From NCBI RefSeq assembly GCF_938017775.1, contig NZ_CALIIU010000079.1:16283-80282 (forward strand): a DNA stretch of 64,000 nt. Reading direction: 5' to 3'. The notes under the pieces were generated by a model, which was not told the origin of the DNA, ran no database searches, and saw only the letters and a program-made list of their open reading frames with translations. How positions within the stretch are numbered: position 1 is the first letter of the stretch; the number at the start of each line of letters is the position of its first letter. This stretch comes from an uncultured Campylobacter sp. GTDB lineage: Bacteria; Campylobacterota; Campylobacteria; Campylobacterales; Campylobacteraceae. Shown here piece by piece: positions 53,336 through 62,916 of this stretch. A program made the translations under genes and the position numbers.

Positions 53336-55148
53336 CGTAATCATCGGCACCGCAGGCCATATCGATCACGGAAAGACCGCGTTAATCAAGGCGCTAAACG
53401 GCTTTGAAGGGGACCGGATGCCGAGCGAAAAGCAGCGTGGCATCACGATCGATCTTAGTTTTTCGCATCTGCGCTCGGGGGATACCAATGTCGCTTTCAT
53501 CGACGTTCCGGGGCATGAAAATCTAGTAAAGACGATGATTAGCGGCGCGTATGCCTTCGACGCTGCGATGCTGGTAGTCGCCGCGGACGACGGGCTAATG
53601 CCGCAAAGCCGCGAGCATATTCAAATTTTATCGCTGCTCGGGGTAAAAAGCGTGATCTTGTGTATCAGCAAGTGCGATCTGGTGGGCGACGCGCGCCGAG
53701 CTGAGGTCGCGGCGCAGTGCAAGGAATACATCAGTAAATTTAAGGATTTGCAAATTTTAAATACCTTTTTTATCAGCATAAAAGACCCCGCAAGCATCGC
53801 CGAGCTGAAAAATTATCTCTTTAATATCAAGCCTGCGCAGCGCCAAGGAGGCGGCGTGGTGCACTACTACATCGATCGCGTCTTTTCACTTAAGGGGCTC
53901 GGCACCATCGTAACGGGCAGCCTCATTAACGGCGCGATTTCAAAGGGCGAGAAGCTTTACAACTGTGATCTGGGTAAAATTTTTAACGTCAAAAGCGTGC
54001 AGATCCACGATGAGGATACGCCGCTAGCGCAGGCTCCAAACCGCGTCGCACTAAGTCTTGACGCCAAAACGAGCGAGCTTGAAAAGGGGCAAATCCTAAG
54101 CAAAAAGGGCTTTTTCCGCGGCTTCAATGAAGCCGACTGCACCTTTAGCGGCGAAATTTCACACAACCAAGACGTGCTGTTTTGCGTCGGAAGCAAGCAA
54201 AGCGCGGCAAAAGCGCTCATTTTAAAAGAACTTCCTAGCGGCGAGAAGCTCGTGAGCTTTAAATTTGACAAAACGATGTTTTTGAAATTTGACGAGCCAT
54301 TCGTCTGCTTGTCAAACTCGCGCGTAATCGGCGGCGGACGCGTGCTAAACGCCGTAGTCGAGCCGCTAAAAAAACAGAGCAAAGCCGTACTTCTCACCGC
54401 GCTTTTGAAGCGAAATTTCACCGAGGCGTTTAAAATTTTAAGCGGCTTTCACAAGCACGGATTCGGGCTATTTTCGGCGTATCAGCGCTTCGGAATGGAG
54501 TACGGCGAAGCGGTAAAGATCGCGCGCGGCATAGAAGGGACGTATTTTGACGAAGCAAATTTATGCGTTTACGATCTAAGCGCGATCGAGGACGTAAAAA
54601 GCCTCATAAAATTTATCGTCTCAAAAAACGACTACGCGATCTTTTCGCCCGCCTCGATCGCCCTAAAGCTCTCGTGGGCCAGCGAGGAGCTCGCCGCGCG
54701 CGCGCTTAGCGAGCTTGAGCGTGGCGGCATCGTCTCCAAAAAGGGCGGAGTTTACGTAAAATCGGGGGTGGATTTTGACGCGCTCAAACAGAGCCTGGAG
54801 AGTAAAATTTTTGATCTCATCAAAAAGGGCGGCATAGCGCCTCTCGCGCCGTATAACGTCTATGACGAGCTGGAGATCGACCGCAGTAGCGGCGATGACG
54901 CGCTAAAAAAGCTAACCTACGCCAAAAAGGTCGTCCGTCTCGCGCATAATCTCTTCGTCGAGGCTGAAAATTTAGCTCTGGCGATCAAGCGCCTCTACGC
55001 GATCATCGAAAAAGAGGGCTTCGTAAACATCACGAACGCCAAAGAGGAGCTTGGGCTTAGCAGAAAATTCGTCATCTGCTACCTCGAATACCTCGACAAG
55101 ATGGGAAATATCGTGACGATCGACAATAAACGCTATTTGAAAAAGTAA
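53328..55148 (+). CDS. selB: selenocysteine-specific elongation factor
   Basis: SelB carries Sec-tRNA to UGA codons marked by a SECIS hairpin. The GTPase core is clear: GTAGHIDHGKTALI (G1) at residues 7-20, MPSEKQRGITIDLSF (switch I), DVPGHE (G3) near 62, SKCDL (G4) near 108. EF-Tu-like domains follow and then C-terminal winged-helix domains (from about 350) that bind the SECIS, ending in FVICYLEYLDKMG. Length 606 agrees with the family. Translationally coupled to selA. Confidence 0.96.
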   Translation: MNSVIIGTAGHIDHGKTALIKALNGFEGDRMPSEKQRGITIDLSFSHLRSGDTNVAFIDVPGHENLVKTMISGAYAFDAAMLVVAADDGLMPQSREHIQILSLLGVKSVILCISKCDLVGDARRAEVAAQCKEYISKFKDLQILNTFFISIKDPASIAELKNYLFNIKPAQRQGGGVVHYYIDRVFSLKGLGTIVTGSLINGAISKGEKLYNCDLGKIFNVKSVQIHDEDTPLAQAPNRVALSLDAKTSELEKGQILSKKGFFRGFNEADCTFSGEISHNQDVLFCVGSKQSAAKALILKELPSGEKLVSFKFDKTMFLKFDEPFVCLSNSRVIGGGRVLNAVVEPLKKQSKAVLLTALLKRNFTEAFKILSGFHKHGFGLFSAYQRFGMEYGEAVKIARGIEGTYFDEANLCVYDLSAIEDVKSLIKFIVSKNDYAIFSPASIALKLSWASEELAARALSELERGGIVSKKGGVYVKSGVDFDALKQSLESKIFDLIKKGGIAPLAPYNVYDELEIDRSSGDDALKKLTYAKKVVRLAHNLFVEAENLALAIKRLYAIIEKEGFVNITNAKEELGLSRKFVICYLEYLDKMGNIVTIDNKRYLKK

Positions 55149-55198
55149 AAATTTAAAATTTTGCACTACAATGCGCGGAATTTTTGCAAAGGAAAAAA

Positions 55199-55912
55199 AT
55201 GAAAAAAGCTATTTTAACTTCAGTTGCGCTCGCAGCTAGCCTAAACGCGGCTCTAAGCGACAGCGAAATTCTATCCATCTACGGCGGCGCGCCACAAGGC
55301 ATCGAAATAAAGGTCGCCGAGCGTATCCCACTTAGCGAACCAAAGGGCGTCGAGGCGGTCGTTTTAAAGATTTCTCAAGGCAATATGTCGCAAGAGGAGA
55401 TCATCTTCACTCAAGGCGATCTAATCTTTACCGATATCATCGATCCTAAAAAACGCGTAGTCTATAAGGAGCAGATCAAACAAGACCGCATCGCAGGACA
55501 GCTAAGTAAGGTCTTCAAAGCAGAGAGCAAAGACAATATCATCAAGCTAGGAAACGATCCCAAAAAGCCTACGATTTTGATGCTGACGGACGCTTTGTGC
55601 CCATTCTGCCGCAAAGAGATGGCAAGGATCGAAGATACGCTAAAAAATAATAATGTCGATATCGTCATGACCTCCGTTCACGGTGACGACGGCCACGCAA
55701 AATCCGCGCTCATCTACAAAGAGATCAAAAATGCTAAAACCGACGAGCAAAAGATAGCGGTTTTTAGAAAATATTACGCTGAAGATAACAAAGCAGGTGC
55801 CAAAGACGTAAGCGCTGCCGAGCTAAACGCCGCAAAAGCCCTAGCTGCCAAATATTTCGGTGCGGGAGTAAACTCAGTGCCTTACATCATCGAACTAGAC
55901 AAGCTAAAATAA
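55199..55912 (+). CDS. DsbC-like periplasmic thioredoxin-fold protein, CPFC
   Basis: 237 residues with a signal peptide (KKAILTSVALAASLNAAL) and a C-terminal thioredoxin fold with TDALCPFCRKEM near residue 132 and a cis-proline loop in SVPYIIELD near the end. Start is ATG 55199 after AAAGGAAAAA; an earlier in-frame TTG at 55184 has no site of its own. Its relative at 23572 has CPYC; the two share the SVHGDDGHAKSALI / PVHGKSAFIKSALI segment. It follows selB as in C. jejuni (Cj1380-like order), 50 bases downstream. Likely disulfide isomerase or reductase; a link to selenoprotein maturation is possible but unproven. Confidence 0.86.
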   Translation: MKKAILTSVALAASLNAALSDSEILSIYGGAPQGIEIKVAERIPLSEPKGVEAVVLKISQGNMSQEEIIFTQGDLIFTDIIDPKKRVVYKEQIKQDRIAGQLSKVFKAESKDNIIKLGNDPKKPTILMLTDALCPFCRKEMARIEDTLKNNNVDIVMTSVHGDDGHAKSALIYKEIKNAKTDEQKIAVFRKYYAEDNKAGAKDVSAAELNAAKALAAKYFGAGVNSVPYIIELDKLK

Positions 55913-55920
55913 TCTCTCTT

Positions 55921-55948
55921 AAATTTTGCGGAGCGATCCGCAAAATTT
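55921..55948 (+). terminator. perfect hairpin after the second DsbC-like gene
   Basis: AAATTTTGCGGA and TCCGCAAAATTT pair perfectly over 12 bases around the GNRA tetraloop GCGA, eight bases after the stop, followed by CGCTTCTTTTG. Good terminator geometry, moderate T tail. Confidence 0.6.
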
Positions 55949-56401
55949 CGCTTCTTTTGCCAAATTTCGGCAGCTTCCAATCAGCCTAAATTTTGCCTCG
56001 AAAATTTGAATGCCCGTTGGAATTCTTAAAATTTTGCTGCTTTTAAAAATCCTCAGTTGCGCCGTGCGTAGAATTTTAAAATCCCTTACGAATGAAACGC
56101 GATCCGCAAAGTCTTAAACAAGTAAAAATTTTAGAATTTTAAAAATCCTCAAGTATTCGCGCAAAATTTCTGCGGCAGCGATTATATCTCGTGGCTTCGC
56201 ATCCGAAGCGGCGCAAAAGTGATCCTAAATAGAATTAAAAGCAAAGATTATGCGAGCAAAATCTTATGGTCCAAATTTTAAAATTTCGCGGCAAAGCCCG
56301 GGTAAAATTTAGCCGCAAATTTCATAAAATTTTCGCTTTGTGGCAAAGAGGAATCTGTAATCGTGCTTCAAGCTGCCTATCTTGGACTACTCCGATTAAA
56401 A
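55949..56401. other. spacer, no gene seen
   Basis: AAATTT-rich DNA between the DsbC-like gene and the autotransporter remnant. Many short inverted repeats of GAATTTTAAAATTC type. No supported frame or RNA. Confidence 0.45.
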
Positions 56402-58369
56402 TCAAAATTCCACGTCAAAAGCCGCTCTAGCGAGGCTATTTTTGCTCTCGCTTAGCTCGTACGATGCGCTGAGTCCGACGCTTTGAAGGATCTTATATTT
56501 CAGCCCGATCGCGCCGTTAAATACGCCACTAGAATAATCAAGCCCCTCGACGTCGTATCTATCCGAATACTTTCTGCTTGCATGATACGAATCGCCGCTA
56601 AATCGATGCTCGTACTCCGCATTTGCGAATATCTGCAGATCACCAAAAGCCTTGATCGCGTAAATTCCCGCGGTGCCGTTCGGTGCGGTTTTTGAAGCGG
56701 AGCTAAATTTAAGCCTAGAGATCGCATCTTCGTTCACCCTAATCGCTCCAAGCCCCAAATACGGCTTTATATAGCCGTTTTCAAATAAAAATTTATACCC
56801 TGCTCTCGTACTGAAATCCCAAATTTGCGATTTGTATTTCGCGCCGTGGATAGCGCCGAATCCGTTGTTGGTTTCAAATTTATGATCGTTCGTCGAATAT
56901 GTTAAGCCTACCGCCAGATCCACATTCTCGCTAAAATCGTATCTGCCCGCCAGACCGAGCTCGTAGGATTTGATGTTTTCTTTGACGCCGTCGAATTTAC
57001 CCTCGTACCAAGCGTCCGATTTTTGATACCCAAAGATCACGCCCAGCGTAAGATCATCCACTCTCTTGGAGGCTCCGAGTAAAATTCCGTCGCTCTTGTG
57101 ATCGTATTTGACGCCGCCCGAGCGGTCTTTGTAATCCCCGCCATAGTTTCCGATCGCGCTTACGTTTACGTTAAACTCCTGCCCGTCGGTGTCGGTTAAA
57201 TTTTTATAAGCGGAATTTCTTGCAAGCTTTGTAAGATCCAGATCGACCTTCGAGCGCGGCATCTCGATGCCTACCCGGTTGCCGCCTCTTGCGACCTGCG
57301 AAAACAGGCTGCCGTTTTTAGGCGTGAAGTTATTGATCGCCAGCATCAGCGCTTCAAAATAGGTAGGCAGATCGTCGTATCCGCTAGGATAGGCATTCGT
57401 ATCGGAGGTGATGAATAGATTTGCCGCGTTACGCTCGCGAGACAATCTTATGATCTCGTCGTACTGATCGGGTCTTGCGTTGTATATCACGTGCAAAATT
57501 TTAGAGGAATTTGCGGGATCTTTTTCAAACTCAGAGGTTCTAGGACGATAGTGGTTTATATACTCATCCACGCTCACCTCTTGCAGCATCCAAACGTCCG
57601 CATAGGGAGCTATGGCGTCGCGCACGCCCCAGCCGTTGTTTGCCAAAACGAGCATTCCCGGATATTTAGTCTTGATATAGTTGTAGATACTCTCCATATA
57701 GGCAATAGTTGCGGGATTGTTTTCGGTATTAACTTCGTCGATAAAGTATCCTGCGATATTTTCTCTGCCGTAAAAATTTACGAAATTATCTATATCGGCA
57801 TAGACTAAATTTAAATTTCTAGTAGAATTTTTAGTATAGGTATAGCCTAAATTTGCTATGCCTGCCGCGATATTTCGCTTCATCTGAACCGCGTCTTCAT
57901 CCCTTCTGACCAGATATTGCGTAGTTTGATCGCCCGGCGTCGCCGCTTCGTAAGAGCCAAAAGCCACATAAGGAACCAGCGCGCCGCCTATATTGGTAAT
58001 GCCGTTCCAAAACTCGGCATTTACGCCGCTATTGCCCGTCCAGCGAAATGCAGGCATCATAACGCGCTAATTATTAAGCCTACCCGAATATGAGCCTTTT
58101 TTGGCAAAGCCCCTTGCACACTCGAGCTTGATACGAAATGAGTTTTCATACTCGTCGCTCGTGGAGCTATCGCTAGCCGCGTCGTGCCTGCTTAATTTCG
58201 CGCCCAAGCTATCCGCAGCGCTCATTACATCGGAACGGGAAGTGTTGTTGGAAGGTGATTTTTGCGCGTTTGTATAGCTCCAGGAATTCTGCTCGCTCGC
58301 ATAGCCGAACCCTGCTGCACCGACAAGCGCAAGAGATACGATTTTTTCAAAGGCTTTAGCATTCTGCAC
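56402..58369 (-). pseudogene. spherulin-4-like/autotransporter gene interrupted by one TAG
   Basis: One frame of 656 codons runs from ATG 58369 to 56402 except for TAG at 58067-58069 (codon 101); the codons on both sides are in the same frame. Before it come a signal peptide (FEKIVSLALVGAAGFGYASE) and a Ser/Asn-rich stretch. After it: an alpha/beta segment with GYFIDEVNTENN and YPGMLVLANNGWG resembling spherulation-specific family 4 (a TIM-barrel hydrolase-like family), about 270 residues, then an autotransporter beta-barrel domain ending in ARAAFDVEF. If the TAG is real, the product is cut before the passenger. A downstream ATG 58058 opens a frame without signal peptide. Either a young pseudogene or a leaky one. 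Confidence 0.72.
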
Positions 58370-58450
58370 CGCCTCAAATAAAATTACCCAAATTCTTAAA
58401 TTTCAACAAATTTGCGGACGCGCTTTTAAAATTAAAAGCTTTGTCGAAAT

Positions 58451-58478
58451 TTAAAAATTTAGCCGCCTTAAAGACGGC
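58451..58478 (-). terminator. terminator after rplT
   Basis: On the minus strand GCCGTC and GGCGGC pair (one G-T wobble) around TTTAA, followed by TAAATTTTTAAA. It starts 14 bases after the rplT stop. Confidence 0.65.
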
Positions 58479-58491
58479 CAAATTTTAAAGC

Positions 58492-58848
58492 TTATTTTAA
58501 TGCTGCTTTTGCCTTCTTTGCGACGGTTGCGAAAGCTTCGGCGTCGTTCATAGCCATATTTGCTAAAATTTTTCTATCAAGCTCGATGCCCGCTTTTCTA
58601 AGTCCGTTTATAAATTTAGAATAGCTGATGTCGTTTAGCCTGCAAGCTGCATTGATGCGCACTATCCAAAGTCTGCGGAAATCGCGTTTTTTCGCGCGTC
58701 TGTCACGGAAGGCGTAAACGAGGCTTCTCTCCAGCTGCTCTTTGGCCTTTCTGAAATGTTTGCGTCTTGCGCTATAAAATCCGCGCGCAAGCTTTAGCAC
58801 CTTGTTGTGTCGGCGGCGTCTAACAATGCCCGTTTTTACTCTTGCCAT
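58492..58848 (-). CDS. rplT: 50S ribosomal protein L20
   Basis: 118 residues, the usual length of L20: RVKTGIVRRRRHNKVLKLARGF at the start, LWIVRINAACRLNDISYSKFINGL near 65-88. Binds 23S rRNA early in assembly of the large subunit and in some bacteria represses its own operon. The rpmI gene precedes it by 97 bases; the usual infC partner is not in the window. Confidence 0.98.
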   Translation of the reverse strand: MARVKTGIVRRRRHNKVLKLARGFYSARRKHFRKAKEQLERSLVYAFRDRRAKKRDFRRLWIVRINAACRLNDISYSKFINGLRKAGIELDRKILANMAMNDAEAFATVAKKAKAALK

Positions 58849-58945
58849 ATTAATCCTTTCTTAATCGGCGTCCCTTGGGGATCTTGCCCTAAAATCCATG
58901 AATTTAGGGGAGTTTGAATGACTTTCGTCAAAAACTAACTTCGCA

Positions 58946-59137
58946 CTATTTGCAAAGCATTTTTTTAACCGCAGATACGTTCGTAGAATCGACGTATTGG
59001 GCCTCGCGCAAATTCCTCTTGCGTTTTTGAGACATCTTCGTCAAAATATGGCTGCGAAACGCCGAGCCTCTTTTGATCTTGTTTTTGCCCGCTTTAAAAC
59101 GCTTGACGGCACCGCGCACGCTTTTCATCTTTGGCAT
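58946..59137 (-). CDS. rpmI: 50S ribosomal protein L35
   Basis: 63 residues with the L35 pattern PKMKSVRGAVKRFKAGKNKIKRGSAFRSHILTKMSQKRKRNLRE. AAAAAAAGGACGACC precedes the ATG, so the ribosome-binding site is strong. Cotranscribed with rplT. The glycan cluster begins 139 bases upstream on the same strand. Confidence 0.98.
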   Translation of the reverse strand: MPKMKSVRGAVKRFKAGKNKIKRGSAFRSHILTKMSQKRKRNLREAQYVDSTNVSAVKKMLCK

Positions 59138-59275
59138 GGTCGTCCTTTTTTTAAAGTGAATGGGAAGTATATAATAAAGTTTCTTTGAAAAATTTGAATT
59201 TTAGCAAAATTTATGAAAATACAAAATGCTACATCGAGATTGATATAATTATTACTCATAGTAATATTTTCAGAT

Positions 59276-60655
59276 TTATATCGTCTTTATAAATTTAAGC
59301 AATTGGATAAAAGTTTTCCTTTTTAATACAATTAAAACTATAAAACTTACTATTATTAAGCAAAACGCGTAGACGCCAGGCAATATATGAGATATAGCAA
59401 TAAAGCAAACACCACAAAAAAATTCTACACCAATATTGCAAAAATTTACACTTTTTATAAATTTTTTCAGACCATAACTCAATGCGATATATTTGGCAAA
59501 AAGAGATAAAAACAGGCAAAACATTATGATAAATATATCATTGCAAAAATATACAATAAATCCAATAAATACTGAAAATATAATCAAAGAAATTAAATTT
59601 ATACGAAGCATTTGTCCTTCTTTGCGCAATGTCTTAAAATATGAATTAGTAAGAAGAAGCGTCTTGCCTTCGCATAGCAATATCGCAAAAATTATCGGCA
59701 TATAATTTAAAACGTCCGCATATTTAGGTAGCCAAGCGCCCAGTAGAACTTCTACAGGATATGCAAATAGAAATAAAAATACAAATATGATTGATAGTCC
59801 ATCATCTAAAATTTTAAAAATTTCGTTTTGTTCGCAAGCTTTTTTAGTTCGTAATATCGGGAATAAGATCGCCGAGAATGCATTGATAAAAAATAGAGCA
59901 AAATTTAGTAACGACAATATAAGTGAAATTTTGCCAAATAAAACGATGCTAAATTTCCATGCAATCATAGATCTTGCAATAAATATTAAAAATATATTAC
60001 AAAGCGCAGAGATTGTTAATTTTATACCTATTCGCATATTTTTATATATATAAAATAAGCTATCTGTAAAAGGAGCCATCTTTACTTTAAAAAGATCCCT
60101 ACATAAAAAACAAATATAAACAAGCGATATAAATCTGGCAAAAATAAATGAAAATATTAAAAATTTAGCTTTATCGAAATCCACGAAATAAACTGCTGAT
60201 ATAGATGATAAGACAAAAATTCTTTCTATAAACAAAACGAGTATTGACTTTTTTATCTCATTTACACTTTGCAAAAGATTATATAGAAATGATCTTGGCA
60301 CCGTGATAGCACCCGAAATAGCAATATATAAAAATAACCTTTTATCGAACGAAAACGCACAAACCGTAAAAAATATAATTAGGCATTCTAGAATATATAA
60401 AATCTCCATCGTACAAATTTGGGATTTTAGAGTTCTTTTAGAAATAAATTCATATCGCCTACCACCGTATCTTAGATATATACCATCAGATAGTCCAAAA
60501 TGTAAAAATTCTACGTAATTAGCAAAAAATATAAATAATTGATAGTATCCAAAGCCTTCTAAAGATAAAAGCTTTGGTAGAACTAAGATCGATACTACGG
60601 ATACAAACGCAAAAAATATCTGCGCTAGCGCCATATATGAAATTTTAGATAGCAA
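59276..60655 (-). CDS. Wzx-like polysaccharide flippase
   Basis: 459 residues, about 12-14 membrane helices throughout, low in charged loops, with the N-terminal pattern YMALAQIFFAFVSVVSILVLPKLLSLEGFGYYQLF typical of oligosaccharide flippases of the MATE-like superfamily. It should move a lipid-linked glycan across the inner membrane. Last of a five-gene minus-strand run; base composition is clearly more A+T-rich than genes elsewhere in the window, as are all five genes, suggesting acquired DNA. Substrate unknown. Confidence 0.82.
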   Translation of the reverse strand: MLSKISYMALAQIFFAFVSVVSILVLPKLLSLEGFGYYQLFIFFANYVEFLHFGLSDGIYLRYGGRRYEFISKRTLKSQICTMEILYILECLIIFFTVCAFSFDKRLFLYIAISGAITVPRSFLYNLLQSVNEIKKSILVLFIERIFVLSSISAVYFVDFDKAKFLIFSFIFARFISLVYICFLCRDLFKVKMAPFTDSLFYIYKNMRIGIKLTISALCNIFLIFIARSMIAWKFSIVLFGKISLILSLLNFALFFINAFSAILFPILRTKKACEQNEIFKILDDGLSIIFVFLFLFAYPVEVLLGAWLPKYADVLNYMPIIFAILLCEGKTLLLTNSYFKTLRKEGQMLRINLISLIIFSVFIGFIVYFCNDIFIIMFCLFLSLFAKYIALSYGLKKFIKSVNFCNIGVEFFCGVCFIAISHILPGVYAFCLIIVSFIVLIVLKRKTFIQLLKFIKTI

Positions 60656-60663
60656 ATTCCGTC

Positions 60664-61626
60664 CTAAATCGTCTTTTGCATAAATTTAACTATTAAAAGG
60701 CCTAGCTTTTTTGGTATCCACATCGCGCTAACCGTGAATATCCAAAAAGAGGGGAATTTCTTATAAATTTTATATAAATTGCGAAAGCAGTTTTCGTTCC
60801 TAACTGCAGAAAGGCCGTTTCGTATCCTAATTATATTGGCGGGATAATAATATATTAAAAGCCTTTTTCTAAAAATTTCAAGCACGAAATCTACGTTAAA
60901 ATTCTTTTCAATAGTGATTAAGGTATCATTTAGATTTGCACCAAATACTTCTGAAAAATTATATCTTCCACTATTAAACTGCCTTGCTGCATAAATTTTA
61001 TCAAACACCACGACTTGCTTATTAGACAAAATCGCGCAGGCGATATTCCAATAAAGCTGCACGAGATTGTTATTTGCTATTGCGTCTAAATCGATTCTAT
61101 CAAATAAACTTTTATTTACTATATTAGAAGTTATAAAAGTTAAATTAGTATGGGCTTCTTTTATAAACTCCGCTTTATCATCATCATAAATTTTAAAATT
61201 ACTAAATTCTTTAAATTCTACCGGCTTAATTTTGTCTATGAAATTTTGTGCCTTTAAATGAATGATACCGAATTTCGAAGAAGAATCTAGTATCCGCATT
61301 AAATATTTAATCGTATCATCAAACACTAAATCATCATCACCGAATATCCATATATATTTTCCGCGCGACAAAGAAATCGCTTTTTTGAAATTATTATCTG
61401 GACCAGTATTTTCACTATTTTTTATATATTTTACAAGTCCGAAATCAATATATTTTTTTGCAATATCCGAAGTTTTATCACTGGAAGCATTATCTAAAAT
61501 TAAAATTTCAATATCTTTTCGCTCGCTTTTATACACGCTTTTGCATAGACTATTTAGACTTTTATCTAAGAATTCTGCTCTATTATAAGTCGGTACCGCA
61601 ATGCTTAAAAAAATATCCTCAGTCAA
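60664..61626 (-). CDS. family 2 glycosyltransferase
   Basis: 320 residues with the GT2 N-terminal pattern SIAVPTYNRAEFLDKSLNSLCKS and an acidic metal-binding motif FGDDDLVFDD near residue 95; ILILDNASSDKT near 46 binds the nucleotide. No membrane helix, so it acts in the cytoplasm, adding a sugar to a lipid-linked glycan. Overlaps the upstream gene by eight bases and is followed by the flippase after nine bases. Donor and acceptor sugars unknown. Confidence 0.88.
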   Translation of the reverse strand: MTEDIFLSIAVPTYNRAEFLDKSLNSLCKSVYKSERKDIEILILDNASSDKTSDIAKKYIDFGLVKYIKNSENTGPDNNFKKAISLSRGKYIWIFGDDDLVFDDTIKYLMRILDSSSKFGIIHLKAQNFIDKIKPVEFKEFSNFKIYDDDKAEFIKEAHTNLTFITSNIVNKSLFDRIDLDAIANNNLVQLYWNIACAILSNKQVVVFDKIYAARQFNSGRYNFSEVFGANLNDTLITIEKNFNVDFVLEIFRKRLLIYYYPANIIRIRNGLSAVRNENCFRNLYKIYKKFPSFWIFTVSAMWIPKKLGLLIVKFMQKTI

Positions 61627-62551
61627 AATTTATTCTTTCTTTTTCAAATACCAATGGGCGATTCAACACTTGTGTATAAATTGCACCGATATATTCGCCT
61701 ATTATACCGATAAAAAACAAAATTCCAGATGAAACGAATGAAAAAAGTATGATAAGAGGCGCGATGCCCACGCTCATCTCATCCCAATAAATTAGCTTAA
61801 GTATAAAATACACAAGTCCTACTATTATACTTAAAATGCCCGTTATCATACCTATAAAGGTTGCGAGCCGAAGTGGTACTTTGGAATTGCAGATTATACC
61901 GAGTATCCCCATATCATAAAGCGTATAGAAGTTGTTTTTGGTAACTCCTTTAATTCTCACGGGTTGATCATAAGGAATTTTAGCTACTCTATAACCTGCC
62001 TCCGCTAACATTCCGCGAAAAAACGGATATGGATCATGCATCTGCCTAAGCGCAATGATGACTTTTTTATCAAAAAGTCCAAAGCCGGTAAAATTCTTAA
62101 AAATTTCGATCTCAGATAACTTTGATAAAAGCTCGTAATAGCACTCTCTGATTTTAAACATCACGCCACGCTCCTCGCTATCTCGCTTAATAGCCAAAAC
62201 CAAGTCGTTGCCCTCCTGCCATTTTTTTATAAACTGCGCAATCATCTCGGGCGGATCTTGCAGATCGGCTACGATAGATATAACGGCATCTCCGTCTGCA
62301 CCCAAAAGCGCATAGGTTGGTGATTTAATATGACCAAAGTTTCTAGAATTTACGATGATCTTTAAATTTTTATCATCCTTTGCTAGGCGTTTTAAAATTT
62401 CAACCGTCCTATCGGTCGAAGCATTATCGATAAATATATGCTCATAGGCATACTCCGGAAATTCGCCCATAGCTTTTTTTACGCGCGTATAGACTTCCTC
62501 TACATTCTCCTCTTCGTTAAAGCAGGCAGTAACTATACTGATTTTTTTCAT
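61619..62551 (-). CDS. GtrB-like undecaprenyl-phosphate glycosyltransferase
   Basis: 310 residues, polyprenyl-phosphate hexosyltransferase type: VTACFNEEENVEEV near residue 7, IDNASTDRTVEIL near 41, IVADLQDPPEM near 94, then two C-terminal membrane helices (about 225-290). Such enzymes load glucose or another sugar on undecaprenyl phosphate for flipping by GtrA. The gene for a GtrA-like protein is directly upstream (two-base gap), which fits the GtrA/GtrB pair. Overlaps the next glycosyltransferase by eight bases. Confidence 0.88.
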   Translation of the reverse strand: MKKISIVTACFNEEENVEEVYTRVKKAMGEFPEYAYEHIFIDNASTDRTVEILKRLAKDDKNLKIIVNSRNFGHIKSPTYALLGADGDAVISIVADLQDPPEMIAQFIKKWQEGNDLVLAIKRDSEERGVMFKIRECYYELLSKLSEIEIFKNFTGFGLFDKKVIIALRQMHDPYPFFRGMLAEAGYRVAKIPYDQPVRIKGVTKNNFYTLYDMGILGIICNSKVPLRLATFIGMITGILSIIVGLVYFILKLIYWDEMSVGIAPLIILFSFVSSGILFFIGIIGEYIGAIYTQVLNRPLVFEKERINFD

Positions 62552-62552
62552 A

Positions 62553-62915
62553 TCATCTCCTAAAGACGAAAAATTTATTTAATAAAAATGATACCGCGGC
62601 CAGCGGGATCAAAAGCACAAAACCGTTTATATACATATTTTCGAAACCAAGCCGCTTAAAAAGCCATAGAAAAAATATATTTAAAAGATAGGTTATAACA
62701 TAGACCAAAATAAATTTAAAAATAAGTCTATTATCGTTGCTGCCGAACACTAGCCCGCCTATGGTTTTAAAGTTAAACAATACGCCAAGTATCGTAGAAA
62801 GCAACACGGCAAGAGGATAATATAGACCCAGATAGATAAAAAGGGCAAATAGACCGTAGCCAAAAACAGTATTTAATATACCAACTAAGAGGAATTTTAT
62901 AATTTGAATATTCAA
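62553..62915 (-). CDS. GtrA-like membrane protein
   Basis: 120 residues, four membrane helices: IIKFLLVGILNTVFGYGLFALFIYLG opens with the GtrA signature, NFKTIGGLVFG near 48 and the end SFLLNKFFVFRR are typical. GtrA proteins are thought to flip sugar-loaded undecaprenyl phosphate. The start and stop nearly touch those of the neighbours (two-base gap downstream, one-base gap upstream), so it is part of one operon. Confidence 0.88.
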   Translation of the reverse strand: MNIQIIKFLLVGILNTVFGYGLFALFIYLGLYYPLAVLLSTILGVLFNFKTIGGLVFGSNDNRLIFKFILVYVITYLLNIFFLWLFKRLGFENMYINGFVLLIPLAAVSFLLNKFFVFRR

Positions 62916-62916
62916 G

